Positions 6,410 to 13,295 of a stretch of 18,961 nucleotides of DNA are shown piece after piece. Under the pieces are notes generated by a model. The model did not search any database and was not told the origin of the DNA. It saw only the letters and a program-made list of their open reading frames with translations. A program made the translations under genes and the position numbers. How positions within the stretch are numbered: the stretch's first letter is position 1; each line of letters opens with the position of its first letter. The DNA is from Rhodobacterales bacterium 34-62-10 (GTDB lineage Bacteria; Pseudomonadota; Alphaproteobacteria; Rhodobacterales; Rhodobacteraceae): contig NCJR01000041.1 of NCBI GenBank assembly GCA_002282555.1, positions 1-18,961 of the forward strand. The letters are read 5' to 3'.

Positions 6410-6574
6410 GGGTCACTCCCGGTTGGTGTCTGCGCCAGTTCTGCATGTCCGTTGCGATGGTTGCACGGCTGAGTCGCGCCGCACCCCATCGCGCCGGAAA
6501 GGTCGGCGCTTGTTATGCCTGATTCCTATGCGGTCGGCGCGTCTGTGTCTACAATTTCAGCAGGCGACAGACGA
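6410..6574. other. Intergenic region between uvrC and the ABC operon
   Basis: This 165-base gap lies downstream of uvrC and upstream of the binding-protein gene, both on the minus strand. It contains one perfect hairpin, GCGCCG (6491-6496) and CGGCGC (6504-6509) with a 7-base loop, which could end uvrC transcription but has no U tract on the minus strand. No TPP, FMN or other riboswitch signature was recognised. The promoter of the ABC operon should be here, but I cannot place it with confidence. Confidence 0.5.
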
Positions 6575-8452
6575 TCAGCCCTTGTCGTGGAAAAAGGCAT
6601 AGATGGTTTCGGCCATCGCATCCGAGATACCGGGCGCGGCTTTCAGGTCTTCCAGACCCGCGCGGCTGACCGCCTTGGCGCTGCCGAAATGCGCGAGCAA
6701 CATCCGCTTGCGCCCTGCCCCCACGCCCGGCACCTCGTCCAGCGGGGTGGCGCCCACGGATTTGGCGCGTTTGGCGCGGTGGGTGCCGATGGCGAAGCGA
6801 TGCGCCTCGTCCCGCAGGCGCTGCACGAAATAGAGCACCGGATCGTTGTGACGCAGCGCGAAGGGGCGCTGGCCGGTGCGGTGGAATTCTTCCTTGCCCG
6901 CGTCGCGGTCAATGCCCTTGGCGACACCGACCATCGGGATGTCCTGCACGCCATGTTCAGCCATGATCTGCGCCACGGCGCTGACCTGCCCCGCGCCGCC
7001 GTCGATCAGCAGCAGATCGGGCCAGAGGCCCAGCGCGCGGTCGGGGTCTTCTTTCAGCAGACGTTTGAACCGCCGCGTCAGCACTTCTTTCATCATGCCG
7101 AAGTCGTCGCCGGGGGTCAGTTCGTCACCACGGATATTGAACTTGCGATACTGGCCCTTGATGAACCCGTCCGGCCCCGCGACGATCATCGCGCCCACGG
7201 CATCGGTGCCTTGGATGTGGGAGTTGTCATAGACTTCGATCCGGTTCGGGGGGGCGGGCAAGGCGAACGCCTCGGCCAGACCTTTCAGAAGCTTGGTCTG
7301 GGTCGCGCCTTCGGCCATGCGGCGGGCCAGCGATTCGCGGGCGTTGCGGGCGGCCCCTTCCACAAGTTCGGCTTTCTCACCGCGCTGGGGCACAAGGATT
7401 TCGACCTTGCGGCCCAGTTTTTCGGTCAAGGCCGCCTGCATCAGATCGGCGTTTTCCAAGGGATGCGACAGGATCAACTGCCGGGGCGGTTCCTTGGTGT
7501 CGTAGAACTGGCCGATGAAGGCCTCAAGCACCTCGGGCGCGTCGATATCGGCACCGATGCGGGGGTAGAAATCGGCATTACCCCAGTTCTGATGCGCGCG
7601 GATGAAGAACACCTGCACGCAGGCCTGCCCGCCTTCCATGTGCAGGGCGATCACATCCGCCTCGGACACGCCCCGCGGGTTGATGCCTTGCACCGTCTGC
7701 ACCTGCGTCAGGGCGCGGATCCGGTCGCGCAGGGCGGCGGCGCGCTCGAACTCCATATCGTCGGAGGCTTGCTGCATCTGCGCGGCCAGCGTTTCCTGCA
7801 CCGCGGTCGAGCGACCGGACAGGAAGCGCACCGCATCGGCGACGGTCGCGGCGTAATCATCCCTTGAGATCAGCCCGGTGCAGGGGGCCGAGCAGCGCTT
7901 GATCTGATGCAACAGGCAGGGGCGCGTCCGGCTGGAGAACATCGCATCCGAGCAGTTGCGCAGCAAGAATACCTTCTGCAACTGGTTCAGCGTCCGGTTC
8001 ACCGCGCCCGCGCTGGCGAAGGGGCCGAAATACTGCCCCTTGTCCTTGCGCGCGCCGCGATGCTTGGTGATCATCGGAAAGTCGTGATCGCCGGTGATCA
8101 GGATGTTGGGAAAGCTTTTGTCATCGCGCAACAGCACGTTGTAGCGCGGCTTCAATTGCTTGATCAGGTTCTGCTCCAGCAGCAGCGCCTCGGTCTCGGT
8201 CCGGGTGGTCAGGAACATCATCCCGGCGGTTTCCGAGATCATCCGCGCGATCCGCCCCGAATGACCCGAGGGGCGGGCATAGTTCGACACCCGCGCCTTG
8301 AGGTTGCGCGCCTTGCCCACATAGAGAACCCGGCTTTGGGCATCCAGCATCCGGTAGACGCCGGGAGAGCCGTCAAGCGTCTTGAGATACTCCTGAATCA
8401 GGGCATGTCCGGTGAGGGTCTGATCAGGTGATGGATCGGGTGTTTCGGTCAT
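6575..8452 (-). CDS. uvrC: UvrABC system protein C, excinuclease subunit
   Basis: UvrC makes the 3' and 5' incisions beside a DNA lesion in nucleotide excision repair after loading by UvrA/UvrB. With this start it has 625 residues, normal length. Domains: GIY-YIG nuclease at about 28-110 (GVYRM, then [13 protein letters not shown]), a UVR motif that binds UvrB ([19 protein letters not shown]) near the middle, the RNase H-like C-terminal nuclease with [20 protein letters not shown] and [13 protein letters not shown], and a helix-hairpin-helix pair in the last 60 residues ([16 protein letters not shown] ... [10 protein letters not shown]). The open frame extends to 8551, but [11 protein letters not shown] at 8452 is where family similarity begins; no clear Shine-Dalgarno helps. 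A LexA-type box lies at 8579-8593. Confidence 0.97.
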   Translation of the reverse strand: MTETPDPSPDQTLTGHALIQEYLKTLDGSPGVYRMLDAQSRVLYVGKARNLKARVSNYARPSGHSGRIARMISETAGMMFLTTRTETEALLLEQNLIKQLKPRYNVLLRDDKSFPNILITGDHDFPMITKHRGARKDKGQYFGPFASAGAVNRTLNQLQKVFLLRNCSDAMFSSRTRPCLLHQIKRCSAPCTGLISRDDYAATVADAVRFLSGRSTAVQETLAAQMQQASDDMEFERAAALRDRIRALTQVQTVQGINPRGVSEADVIALHMEGGQACVQVFFIRAHQNWGNADFYPRIGADIDAPEVLEAFIGQFYDTKEPPRQLILSHPLENADLMQAALTEKLGRKVEILVPQRGEKAELVEGAARNARESLARRMAEGATQTKLLKGLAEAFALPAPPNRIEVYDNSHIQGTDAVGAMIVAGPDGFIKGQYRKFNIRGDELTPGDDFGMMKEVLTRRFKRLLKEDPDRALGLWPDLLLIDGGAGQVSAVAQIMAEHGVQDIPMVGVAKGIDRDAGKEEFHRTGQRPFALRHNDPVLYFVQRLRDEAHRFAIGTHRAKRAKSVGATPLDEVPGVGAGRKRMLLAHFGSAKAVSRAGLEDLKAAPGISDAMAETIYAFFHDKG

Positions 8453-8578
8453 GGGATCAGAGGTATGATTCTTTGTGCCGCGCTGCAATCTTTGCTGACC
8501 GGGGGCAAGGCCAAACATACCCACGTTTTCTGTGGATAAGTCTGGAGACAAGTTTTCGCCATCTGGAAATTTTCCTTA

Positions 8579-8593
8579 GTTCAGGCCCGGTTC
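8579..8593 (-). promoter_or_regulatory. LexA (SOS) box candidate upstream of uvrC
   Basis: GTTC (8579-8582), seven bases, GTTC (8590-8593); on the strand of uvrC it reads GAAC-N7-GAAC. GTTC-N7-GTTC is the established LexA recognition sequence in Rhodobacter and other alphaproteobacteria. It lies 127 bases before the uvrC start. An 8-base match can arise by chance about once per 65 kb per strand, so position is what gives it weight. Confidence 0.55.
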
Positions 8594-8600
8594 GCTGAAT

Positions 8601-8617
8601 TGCCTAAATTTTAGGCA
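8601..8617. repeat. 17-bp palindrome, operator-like
   Basis: TGCCTAAA and TTTAGGCA are perfect inverted arms around a single central T. It lies 8 bases from the LexA-type box and upstream of uvrC. The size and symmetry suit a dimeric regulator; I do not recognise which one. Confidence 0.5.
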
Positions 8618-8631
8618 GTATTACAACATAT

Positions 8632-8682
8632 TGAAAACGTTGATGATTTTTTTACGTGGTTGCAAAATACTGAAAACGTTGA
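8632..8682. repeat. Direct repeats of TGAAAACGTTGA
   Basis: TGAAAACGTTGA occurs at 8632-8643 and again at 8671-8682, 39 bases apart, each preceded by ATAY-like sequence and followed by a T-rich run. A third, inverted GAAAACGT lies at 8523-8530. The core AACGTT is itself palindromic. This looks like a spaced pair of binding sites for one protein. Confidence 0.6.
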
Positions 8683-8773
8683 GGTTTTTGTAACGGTGGC
8701 GTAACAGCGGCGTGAACGGTGCAAAACTTTGACCGCCCCACCTGCAGGATGTGCCGGAAAGCCTGCCCCAGCG

Positions 8774-9556
8774 TCACTCTACGCCCAGAACGTCGGGGGT
8801 TTGCCAGCCCAGATGCTGACCGCCATCGATGCACAAAAGCTGCCCCGTGACGGCGGGCGCATCGAGGAAATAGCCCAGAGCGGCCGTGATGTCTGCGGGG
8901 TTGGCACCGCGGCCCAGAACCGTCGCCGCACGTTGGTCGGCGAAGTGCGTTGCCGATTGGCGCGCGCCTTGCAAGGTCGGCCCCGGACCGATGGCGTTGA
9001 CCCGGATCCGCGGCGCGAGCGCCTGCGCCGATGTCTGCGTCAGTGCCCAGAGGCCCATCTTGGCCAGCGTGTAGGTCATGAACTCCGGTGTCAGCTTGCG
9101 CACGCGCTGGTCGATCATGTTGACGATCAGACCTTGGGCCAGCGGTTCGTCTGCATCGTCCTGCCCGGCTGCGGGGATATGGGCGGCCATGGCCTGCGTC
9201 AGGATGAAAGGCGCACGCAGGTTGCTGTCGAAGTGGCGGTCCCAGGTGGTGCGGGTTGCGGTCTGGATGTTGTCATACTCGAAAATCGAGGCGTTGTTGA
9301 CCAGACAGGTCAGCGGACCGCCCAAAGCCTGCATCGCAGCGGGGATCAGGGCATGGGTGGCAGCTTCGTCCAGCAGGTCGGCCTGAAGGGTCACGGCGCG
9401 GCGGCCCTTGGCACGGATCAGCGTCGCCACCTCCTCGGCCTCGGATTGTGAACCGGCGTAGTGGACGCCGACGTCGAACCCTCGATCCGCCAGATACAGC
9501 GCCATGGCGCGCCCCAGACGTTTGCCCGCTCCGGTCACCAGTGCGATCTTTTGCAT
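8774..9556 (-). CDS. SDR oxidoreductase, pteridine reductase (FolM/PTR1)-like
   Basis: A 260-residue short-chain dehydrogenase. The nucleotide site is TGAGKRLG (residues 8-15), fitting the TGxxxRxG motif of pteridine reductases, followed by the NNAS motif (87-90). The usual catalytic serine is replaced by Asp149 (VNMIDQ), with Tyr162 thirteen residues later and Lys166 (YTLAK), the spacing found in PTR1 and E. coli FolM. I therefore infer NADPH-dependent reduction of a dihydropterin rather than a generic alcohol. The ATG at 9556 is preceded by GGGGAAG; the open frame extends to 9628, but similarity starts at MQKIALVTG. It follows the exchanger gene by 40 bases and is probably co-transcribed with it. 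Confidence 0.88.
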   Translation of the reverse strand: MQKIALVTGAGKRLGRAMALYLADRGFDVGVHYAGSQSEAEEVATLIRAKGRRAVTLQADLLDEAATHALIPAAMQALGGPLTCLVNNASIFEYDNIQTATRTTWDRHFDSNLRAPFILTQAMAAHIPAAGQDDADEPLAQGLIVNMIDQRVRKLTPEFMTYTLAKMGLWALTQTSAQALAPRIRVNAIGPGPTLQGARQSATHFADQRAATVLGRGANPADITAALGYFLDAPAVTGQLLCIDGGQHLGWQTPDVLGVE

Positions 9557-9596
9557 CACGGTCTTCCCCTGCCTGTGCTGTCCTGCAGTCCTCGCA

Positions 9597-10565
9597 TCAG
9601 AGGAACATGCTCCAGACATAGGCCACATACATCGCGATCAAGGCGACACCCCAGATGCGGCCGATATTCTGGCCAAGATACACGAAGGGGATCAGAAGCA
9701 ACGAGGCCGCCAGCATGACCCAGAGGTCCACCGACAGGAATTGCGGATCGACCGGAATCGGCGCCACCAGCGAGGCGATACCGATGATACCCAGCAGATT
9801 GAAGAAGTTGGACCCGATCACGTTGCCCAGCGCAACATCAGCTTGCCTGCGGATCGCCGCCATGACAGTCGTTGCAAGTTCTGGCATCGAGGTGCCGACG
9901 GCCACAAGCGTCAGTCCGATCACAGTCTCGGTCACGCCAAAGGTCCGGGCGATCTGGGTTGCGGCATCGACCAGAATGTCCGCGCCAAGTGGAAGGCCGG
10001 CCAGACCGAGCACCAGAAACAGGATGATCTTCCACCATGGCATGTCGGGGTCTGCCCCCTCCAGATCGTCCAGATCATCGCTGCCGTCCATGCCTTCGGC
10101 CACCAGCGCGGCGGCGGCCTTGTGCTTGCGGGCATCGCGGAACATATCGGCCAACGCCAGCGCCAGTGCGCCCAGCAGGATCAGACCGGAGATCCAGTCG
10201 AATACTCCCCGGAAGGCCAGCACGATGAACAGGACCGATGCCGCGATCATCACCACAAAGCTTTTGCGCGTGTCATGCTCGGCCGTGTGCATCACGGCGA
10301 TAAGGGCGGGAATACCCAGCACCAGCAGGATGTTGGCGGTATTGGACCCCACGACGTTACCCATCGCGATGCCGGGAACGCCATTCAGCGCGGCCTGCAC
10401 CGAGATCAGCAACTCGGGTGCCGAGGTCCCGAAGGCCACGATGGTCAGGCTGACGATGAGTGCCGGTATCCCGATCCGGAGAGACAGGTTCACTGCCCCC
10501 CTGACCAATGCGTCACCCGCAAACAGCAGGATCACCAGCCCGAGGGCCGCCATCAACCAGACCAT
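9597..10565 (-). CDS. Calcium/sodium antiporter (CaxA/YrbG-type)
   Basis: Inner-membrane exchanger of the K+-independent bacterial NCX group, 322 residues with about ten transmembrane helices. The two alpha repeats that form the ion site are clear: TIVAFGTSAPELLIS with NVVGSNTANILLVLG in the first half, and TLVAVGTSMPELATT with NVIGSNFFNLLGIIG in the second. An acidic cytoplasmic loop (EGMDGSDDLDDLEGADPD) separates the halves. AAGGAT, overlapping the end of the upstream small gene, provides the ribosome site. The gene is followed at 40 bases by the SDR gene. Confidence 0.94.
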   Translation of the reverse strand: MVWLMAALGLVILLFAGDALVRGAVNLSLRIGIPALIVSLTIVAFGTSAPELLISVQAALNGVPGIAMGNVVGSNTANILLVLGIPALIAVMHTAEHDTRKSFVVMIAASVLFIVLAFRGVFDWISGLILLGALALALADMFRDARKHKAAAALVAEGMDGSDDLDDLEGADPDMPWWKIILFLVLGLAGLPLGADILVDAATQIARTFGVTETVIGLTLVAVGTSMPELATTVMAAIRRQADVALGNVIGSNFFNLLGIIGIASLVAPIPVDPQFLSVDLWVMLAASLLLIPFVYLGQNIGRIWGVALIAMYVAYVWSMFL

Positions 10566-10568
10566 GAT

Positions 10569-10736
10569 TTATCCTTTTTTGTGACCGCAGGAACAGGGGC
10601 CACGCCCGATGCGGTACCGTTTACAAGAAGGGCAGCGCGCGGATTGCAGGCGTTTTTGCCCGGGAAACTTGAATTTTCCGAACATGGCCAGCACGCCCAT
10701 GCCGACAAGAAAGAGAACAACGGTTTTCAGAAGCAC
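10569..10736 (-). CDS. Small membrane-anchored zinc-ribbon protein (55 aa)
   Basis: A short gene starting at GTG 10736, one base after the S49 peptidase stop, and ending 3 bases before the exchanger ATG. The product begins with a hydrophobic helix (residues 2-19, LLKTVVLFLVGMGVLAMF), then a basic stretch (KFKFPGQKRL), then a compact zinc-ribbon: CPSC at 35-38 and CSCG at 48-51, separated by a basic loop with RYRIGRG. The stop region carries the AAGGAT ribosome site of the next gene. The tight packing, membrane helix plus paired CxxC/CxC and start/stop coupling argue that it is real. Function is unknown; a membrane-tethered metal-binding or nucleic-acid-binding adaptor is conceivable. I recall similar short ORFs next to S49 genes in Rhodobacterales, without a named function. 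Confidence 0.75.
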   Translation of the reverse strand: MLLKTVVLFLVGMGVLAMFGKFKFPGQKRLQSARCPSCKRYRIGRGPCSCGHKKG

Positions 10737-10737
10737 G

Positions 10738-11454
10738 TCACAGACCGAAACGGGCGAATGCGGCCCGCTCCTCTATGCCGGCGAGCGCATCTTGCGCAAA
10801 TGTGGCACCGAAACGCTGAAACAGGCTGCGACGGCGCCCGTAGCGGACCAGCTTGACCTTGTCGCCATAGAGTTCCTTGAGTTTCGGCTCCAGATGGCCA
10901 ATTCCGTCGATCAGGCCCAGTTCATGCGCCTGTGCGCCCAGCCAGAAGCGTCCCGTGAAAAGTTCGGGATCATCGGCCAGTTTTGCACCGCGAGGGTCCA
11001 GCATGGATTTCGACTCGGCGGAGGTATAGACGCGCCGCTCGACCCCTTGCCTGGCCAGCGCCACATGCGCGCCGAATCCCGCTGAAATCACACCGATGGA
11101 GCCGACGATCGAACCGGTATCGGCCCAGATGTCATCAGCCGCCGCCGCCAGCCAGTAACCACCCGAGGCGGCCACATCCTCGACAAAGGCGTGCACGTGG
11201 ATCTTTTTATCCGCCGCCAAGCGCCGGATACGTGCCGCGATCAGCGCGGATTGCACCGGCGAGCCGCCGGGCGAGTTCAGCACGAGGGCCACTGCGCGCG
11301 GCTTGCCCCTGCGGAATGCACGTTCCAGAACCGGGCCGATGACTTCGTCACTCAGCGGGCTGCGGGGACCGGAACCAATGCTGCCGGCAAGACGCACCAC
11401 GGCCACGACCGGGTCGGCCTTCATGAAGGGGATAAAGCGTTTCATGAACGTCAT
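10738..11454 (-). CDS. S49 family signal-peptide-peptidase-like serine protease (SppA/SohB-type)
   Basis: A 238-residue member of peptidase family S49. The nucleophile is Ser97 in VAASGGYW, preceded by the NSPGGS oxyanion motif (60-65). The general base is Lys149 in SAESKSML. Relatives I remember from Rhodobacterales run about 265 residues and have some 27 further residues between SKSMLDP and RGAKL (a helical segment of FRPEKPEDVARLK type). Here P154 is followed directly by RGAKLADD, so an in-frame deletion is likely; the Ser and Lys remain. ATG 11454 is used; an internal ATG at 11445 (MKRFIPFMK) matches the family start better. No Sec signal peptide is seen. The small zinc-ribbon gene follows immediately. 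Confidence 0.9.
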   Translation of the reverse strand: MTFMKRFIPFMKADPVVAVVRLAGSIGSGPRSPLSDEVIGPVLERAFRRGKPRAVALVLNSPGGSPVQSALIAARIRRLAADKKIHVHAFVEDVAASGGYWLAAAADDIWADTGSIVGSIGVISAGFGAHVALARQGVERRVYTSAESKSMLDPRGAKLADDPELFTGRFWLGAQAHELGLIDGIGHLEPKLKELYGDKVKLVRYGRRRSLFQRFGATFAQDALAGIEERAAFARFGL

Positions 11455-11552
11455 GTAGATTGTGCCCCGTCGACAAACAAGGCGCGCGATCCGGACAAGA
11501 CCGCGCAGGGACCGATCCTGTCAGCCCTGCCCCCGCGCGCCATTTGCCGCAA

Positions 11553-12080
11553 TCAGCCTTTCAACCGGCTGAGCCAGCCTTTTTTCTTCGGTGCCTCCTC
11601 GGACCCTTCGTCCGTCCCGGACGCGGCCGCCTCCTCGGAGGGGCCTTCCACCACATTCTGGAAATTCTCGAAGAACTGATCCGCCATCTTCTTGGCGAAC
11701 CCATCGATCAGGCGGCTGCCCAGCTGCGCCAGCTTGCCGCCCACCTTGGCCTCGACGTCATAGATCAGACGGGTGCCTTCGGGGATTTCCTCCAGCCGGA
11801 CCTTGGCCTCGCCCTTGGCGAAACCGGCGGCACCGCCCTTGCCTTCGCCCGACAGGGTCAGGCTTTCCCCCTCGACCATATCGGTCAGGGTGACCTGCCC
11901 CTTGAAGGTGGCTTTCACCGGGCCGACCTTCTGCACCACGGTCGCTTCGAACCCGTCGGCGGGGTTTCCCGTCACCTCCTCGGCCCCCGGCACGCAGTCC
12001 TTCAGCACCTCGGCGCTGAGCAAGGCCGCCCAAACCTGGGAGCGGGGGGCGTTGATGTCGCGTTGATCGTTCATCTGCAT
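11553..12080 (-). CDS. CoxG/SRPBCC family protein
   Basis: A 175-residue START/Bet v1-like (SRPBCC) domain protein of the CO-dehydrogenase subunit G type. Family pattern: LLSAEVLKDCVPGAEEV near residue 20, FEATVVQKVGPVKATFKGQVTL, GFAKGEAKVRL and TRLIYDVEAKVGGKLAQLGSRLIDGFAKKMADQFFENF. The C-terminus is a low-complexity acidic linker (EEAAASGTDEGSEEAP) ending in a basic KKKGWLSRLKG, which could touch the membrane. CoxG proteins help mature or anchor molybdenum hydroxylases, but no coxLMS-type genes are in this window. I chose ATG 12080 (MQMNDQ) since the frame upstream to 12116 looks unlike the family; AAGGA lies 10 bases ahead. It could also be a general lipid-binding SRPBCC protein. Confidence 0.85.
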   Translation of the reverse strand: MQMNDQRDINAPRSQVWAALLSAEVLKDCVPGAEEVTGNPADGFEATVVQKVGPVKATFKGQVTLTDMVEGESLTLSGEGKGGAAGFAKGEAKVRLEEIPEGTRLIYDVEAKVGGKLAQLGSRLIDGFAKKMADQFFENFQNVVEGPSEEAAASGTDEGSEEAPKKKGWLSRLKG

Positions 12081-12239
12081 GGGCGTCAGGTCCTTCTGGT
12101 GGCGATGTTCCGGCATGTCGTGCGCGACAGACTAGCCCAGCCTTGACGCTGCGCCAAGCCGTCTGACGCAAGTGCCAAAAAGAGGCTGGCCGCTGGCGAC
12201 CGTCACGGCTAGGGATAGGCGGATTGCAAAGGTCTGTCC
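12081..12239. promoter_or_regulatory. Divergent intergenic region between CoxG-like and EamA genes
   Basis: The 159 bases must hold promoters for both directions. I see a TTGACG at 12142-12147 without a matching -10 element, and no palindrome. AAAGG (12227-12232 region) serves as the ribosome site for the plus-strand gene. Confidence 0.35.
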
Positions 12240-13223
12240 ATGCGCGCACCGCTTGTCACCGTTCCGCAGAATACCGCCGCCGGGATCGGATTCGTGCTGG
12301 TCGGAATGGCTGCCATTTCGGTCAATGATGTTCTGATCAAGGCGCTGTCGGGCGGGTATCCACTGCATCAGATGGTGTTCATCCGGTCTGCCATCGGGAT
12401 CCTGTTCAGTCTGATGCTGGTGCAGATGGAGGGCGGCTTCGGTATCCTGCGCACCCGCAATCCCGGCCTGCACCTGATGCGCGGCGGGTTGGTGGTCATC
12501 TCGAACCTGACCTATTTCGCGGCATTGGCCGTGATCCCGCTGGCCGAAGCCACGGCGCTGTTTTTCGTGGCACCCCTGATGATCACGCTGTTGTCGATCC
12601 CGTTGTTGGGCGAGAAGGTCGGCCCCCTGCGTCTGGCCGCGGTCACGGTGGGTTTTGCCGGAGTCGTGCTGATGATGCGGCCTTGGGACAGTGACACACA
12701 GGTCTCGCGGTTCATCCTGTTCCTGCCTGTCATCTCGGCGCTGACCTATGCGCTGAACCAGATATTGACGCGGCGGCTGGGGGCCACCACCCGCGCCTCG
12801 GCTATGGCGGTTTATATTCAGGGCATCTTCATCGTGGTGTCGCTGCTGTTCTATGCCGTGGCGGGGGATGGTCGGTTTGCCGTGGGGGTCGAGAACGGCT
12901 CGCTGCAATTCCTGCTGCGGGCATGGGTCTGGCCCGAGGGGACGGATCGCTGGCTGTTCCTTGGGCTGGGACTGAATTCCGCGATCATCGGTTTCTCGCT
13001 GGCGCAGGCGTATCGTCTGGCGGATGCGGCGGTGGTCGCGCCCTTTGAGTATATCGGCCTGCCACTGGCGATTTTCTGGGGCTGGGTGATCTGGGGCGAG
13101 GTGCCGGCCCCTGTTGTCTGGGCGGGCAGCGCACTGATCCTTGGGTCGGGGCTGTTCGTGTTCATCCGCGAAAGGATGCAGAGCCGCCGCGTGGCCGCCA
13201 CCCCGGTGCAGGGGCGGCAGTAG
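12240..13223 (+). CDS. EamA/DMT-family transporter
   Basis: A 327-residue inner-membrane protein with ten hydrophobic helices in two EamA repeats. Landmarks are GIGFVLVGMAAISVNDVLIKAL, the MVFIRSAIGILFSL and ALAVIPLAEATALFFVAPLMITLLSIPLLGEKVG block in the first repeat, and AYRLADAAVVAPFEYIGLPLAIFWGWVIWGEVPAP in the second. Proteins of this group export metabolites such as amino acids or S-adenosylmethionine; the substrate cannot be decided from the sequence. AAAGG precedes the ATG by 7 bases. It stands alone, divergent from the CoxG-like gene and ended by the terminator at 13243-13273. Confidence 0.92.
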   Translation: MRAPLVTVPQNTAAGIGFVLVGMAAISVNDVLIKALSGGYPLHQMVFIRSAIGILFSLMLVQMEGGFGILRTRNPGLHLMRGGLVVISNLTYFAALAVIPLAEATALFFVAPLMITLLSIPLLGEKVGPLRLAAVTVGFAGVVLMMRPWDSDTQVSRFILFLPVISALTYALNQILTRRLGATTRASAMAVYIQGIFIVVSLLFYAVAGDGRFAVGVENGSLQFLLRAWVWPEGTDRWLFLGLGLNSAIIGFSLAQAYRLADAAVVAPFEYIGLPLAIFWGWVIWGEVPAPVVWAGSALILGSGLFVFIRERMQSRRVAATPVQGRQ

Positions 13224-13242
13224 AAAAAGGCAATACAGGTTG

Positions 13243-13273
13243 AAAAAAGGCAGAGGTTGCCCCCTGCCTTTTT
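13243..13273. terminator. Bidirectional intrinsic terminator
   Basis: AAAAAAGGCAG (13243-13253) pairs with CTGCCTTTTT (13264-13273); the interior GG and CC can extend the stem past a mismatch. The stem is flanked by A tracts on one side and T tracts on the other, so it works in both directions. It ends the EamA gene on the plus strand and the TRAP operon (last gene ending at 13296) on the minus strand. Confidence 0.85.
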
Positions 13274-13295
13274 GGTCCTGAGCCTGTTCCGAGGA

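Larger units (their letters stand above)
8453..8773. promoter_or_regulatory. AT-rich regulatory region upstream of uvrC
   Basis: 321 bases without a supported gene. The stretch 8525-8700 is much richer in A+T than the surrounding coding DNA. It holds a perfect DnaA-box consensus on the minus strand (8531-8539), an 11-bp palindrome GGAAATTTTCC (8565-8575), a LexA-type GTTC-N7-GTTC (8579-8593), a 17-bp palindrome (8601-8617) and two 12-bp direct repeats (8632-8643, 8671-8682). uvrC promoter elements should be here but no convincing -35/-10 pair stands out. The distal end also receives transcripts from the SDR gene, with no clear terminator. Confidence 0.6.

Noticed and set aside
6410..6574. TPP riboswitch upstream of the NMT1/THI5-like binding protein
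   Set aside because: The minus strand contains no CTGAGA or matching conserved THI-box segments, so I do not claim thiamine control.
6515..7867. Long open frame of 450 codons opposite uvrC
   Set aside because: It is an antisense shadow of a high-GC gene; its translation is His/Gln/Gly-rich with no recognisable domain, while uvrC is unambiguous.
8525..8700. Replication origin suggested by AT-richness, a DnaA box and repeats
   Set aside because: Only one DnaA-box match is seen and there are no origin-associated genes such as dnaA, parAB or hemE nearby; a regulatory region for uvrC is simpler.
9504..10856. Long plus-strand open frame across the exchanger and SDR region
   Set aside because: Its composition (His, Gln, Asp, Arg-rich) is that of a reverse-strand shadow and it overlaps three well-supported minus-strand genes.
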